Assembly: GCA_902783375.1 (NCBI GenBank)
Contig: CACZQN010000011.1
Coordinates: 1 to 64,000, forward strand
Length of the DNA stretch: 64,000 nucleotides
From: an uncultured Lachnospiraceae bacterium
GTDB lineage: Bacteria; Bacillota; Clostridia; Lachnospirales; Lachnospiraceae
Direction of reading: 5' to 3'
The notes beneath the pieces were generated by a model, which worked only from the letters and a program-made list of their open reading frames with translations, had not been told where the DNA came from and searched no databases. The position numbers were made by a program, and so were the translations under genes. Below, in pieces: positions 63,351 to 64,000 of this stretch; position 1 is the first letter of the stretch; each line of letters begins with the position of its first letter.

Positions 63351-63446
63351 GTTCAGGACCGACGTCTTTAGGAGTTCGACTTAGTCGAACTCCCACCGCA
63401 AGCTACGCGGCTAATCGTTGCTTCGCAACTCTTGTCGGTCCTGAAC
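63351..63446 (-). ncRNA. Structured element B in the ABC exporter leader
   Basis: A perfect 13-bp closing stem (63351-63363 with 63434-63446) has the same sequence as the inner part of the element A stem. Read on the minus strand, it contains the block found in element A (59124-59165) with two single differences, then a GAGTTCGAC/GTCGAACTC hairpin not found in A. It starts almost exactly at the predicted transcription start. Confidence 0.65.
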
Positions 63447-63455
63447 GTTTACATA

Positions 63456-63461
63456 AGTATA
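63456..63461 (-). promoter_or_regulatory. Extended -10 promoter of the ABC exporter
   Basis: On the minus strand, TGC-TATACT is an extended -10 box. No good -35 is present at 17 bp, which the TGn extension can compensate. The start near 63449 places element B at the very 5' end of the RNA. Confidence 0.6.
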
Positions 63462-63510
63462 GCATATAAACCGAGAAATGCTACCCCATTGCGGAAAAGA
63501 GATTCTTTCA

Positions 63511-63546
63511 AAAAGGCCCGGATCGCATCAGATCCGGACCTTTTCC
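63511..63546 (-). terminator. Terminator of the edge-truncated gene
   Basis: AAAAAGG-CCGGATC pairs with GATCCGG-CCTTTT around a 6-nt loop and, on the minus strand, runs into TTTTTG. It lies just after the stop at 63557. Confidence 0.8.
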
Positions 63547-63556
63547 CATTATCATA

Positions 63557-64000
63557 TCATTTATCAAACCAGATCCGTTCAAACTGTACCGTGCCTTCCA
63601 GCACTTCTACCCGGATCCTGTAGGCGTCCCCTGTCGGCAGATCGAGAACCTTGATCTTCTCAGATGCAGCCTTGTCCGCCTTCCGGACGCTGATCTCAGC
63701 AGTAAGATCTCCACAGGTGACCCTGATCTTCGCATCCGTGAGCGGCATCACCGAAAGCGAGACCGCACAGCTTTCCCTGACATCATAGACGGAGTAGTGA
63801 ACATATTCCCCTGCCTGCAGTTCCAGCCACAGATTTTTGATCGCATTTGGTGTCTTCCCGAAGCCTGTCTGGCCGGAAAATGCCCAGACTGATTTCGGTC
63901 CCGGGCGATATCCGTCCGGCTTCACGACCAGTTTCGTCCGGTCCTCGATCCGGTAGTTGTAGGCATTTCCATAGAACCAGTTCCCGGAAAATGCCTCGCC
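63557..64000 (-). CDS. C-terminal part of an unidentified protein (runs off the window)
   Basis: The frame is open from 64000 to the stop at 63557 (about 147 codons) with no start codon context in view, so only the C-terminus is present. It ends in a beta-sandwich-like domain (AVSLSVMPLTDAKIRVTCGD, AYRIRVEVLEGTVQFERIWFDK), the sort found at the ends of polysaccharide-acting enzymes, but I cannot name it. A GTG at 63925 lies inside the frame and is not the start. Confidence 0.6.
   Translation of the reverse strand, partial: GEAFSGNWFYGNAYNYRIEDRTKLVVKPDGYRPGPKSVWAFSGQTGFGKTPNAIKNLWLELQAGEYVHYSVYDVRESCAVSLSVMPLTDAKIRVTCGDLTAEISVRKADKAASEKIKVLDLPTGDAYRIRVEVLEGTVQFERIWFDK

Overview
The window looks like a chromosomal segment of an anaerobic Firmicute, most likely a gut Clostridia member of the Lachnospiraceae type. 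Evidence: strong AGGAGG-type ribosome sites, moderate-to-high GC coding sequence, CUT1 sugar ABC transporters with Lpl-type binding lipoproteins, AraC regulators with a membrane sensor, a YicC/YloC protein, a DUF6472-like small protein and a C-glycoside deglycosidase-like gene pair. No rRNA, tRNA, prophage, insertion sequence or CRISPR array was seen. The assignment is inferred from gene content only.

Layout. 0-3 kb: a translationally coupled four-gene minus-strand operon with a phosphoribosyltransferase-fold protein and a DprA/Smf-like protein, the pairing seen in ShosTA-type toxin-antitoxin/antiphage modules. 3-10.5 kb: accessory and hypothetical genes (AT-rich duplicated-domain lipoprotein, zinc-ribbon membrane protein, DUF1232-like miniprotein, DUF503 protein, nicotinamidase-like hydrolase). 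10.7-21 kb: a xyloside/xylan-oligosaccharide locus (lipoprotein, two permeases, YdjC-type deacetylase, type-B carboxylesterase, GH39 beta-xylosidase) with a divergent membrane-anchored AraC regulator. 21-28 kb: Bcp peroxiredoxin, a HAD nucleotidase, a lipoprotein and a second complete sugar ABC operon with its own ATPase and a binding protein that has an extra C-terminal membrane helix. 28-33 kb: HTH-Uma2 fusion, MFS and MATE transporters, DUF234 ATPase. 33-40 kb: a TIM-barrel isomerase, then an AraC regulator divergent from a large tannase-like esterase, a GPH-type symporter and an acetyl-esterase-like hydrolase. 40-46 kb: YczE-like protein, YicC, lipoprotein, PmbA/TldD pair, class-I glutamine amidotransferase-like hydrolase. 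47-64 kb: a nuclease-like protein, beta-phosphoglucomutase, transketolase, a TIM-barrel/aldo-keto reductase fusion, another carboxylesterase, a DEDD exonuclease, a D,D-carboxypeptidase, TrmB, the deglycosidase pair, an ABC exporter and a gene running off the edge.

Much of the window serves plant-derived glycans and glycosides: import through CUT1 or GPH transporters, removal of ester groups, hydrolysis of xylosides or cleavage of C-glycosides, then central metabolism (transketolase, beta-phosphoglucomutase).

Two kinds of non-coding structure stand out. (1) Three related structured elements (34304-34400, 59021-59190, 63351-63446) share CAGGACCGA/TCGGTCCTG-type closing stems and lie just upstream of genes. 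In the trmB leader the element separates a Shine-Dalgarno sequence from the start codon. (2) Arrays of an inverted 8-bp half-site (AAGATGMA/TKCATCTT) between 45.6 and 49.5 kb have nearly invariant start-to-start spacings of 29, 33 and 23 bp. A 54-bp perfect palindrome lies between them. These, the ShosTA-like operon and the C-deglycosidase pair are the best leads.
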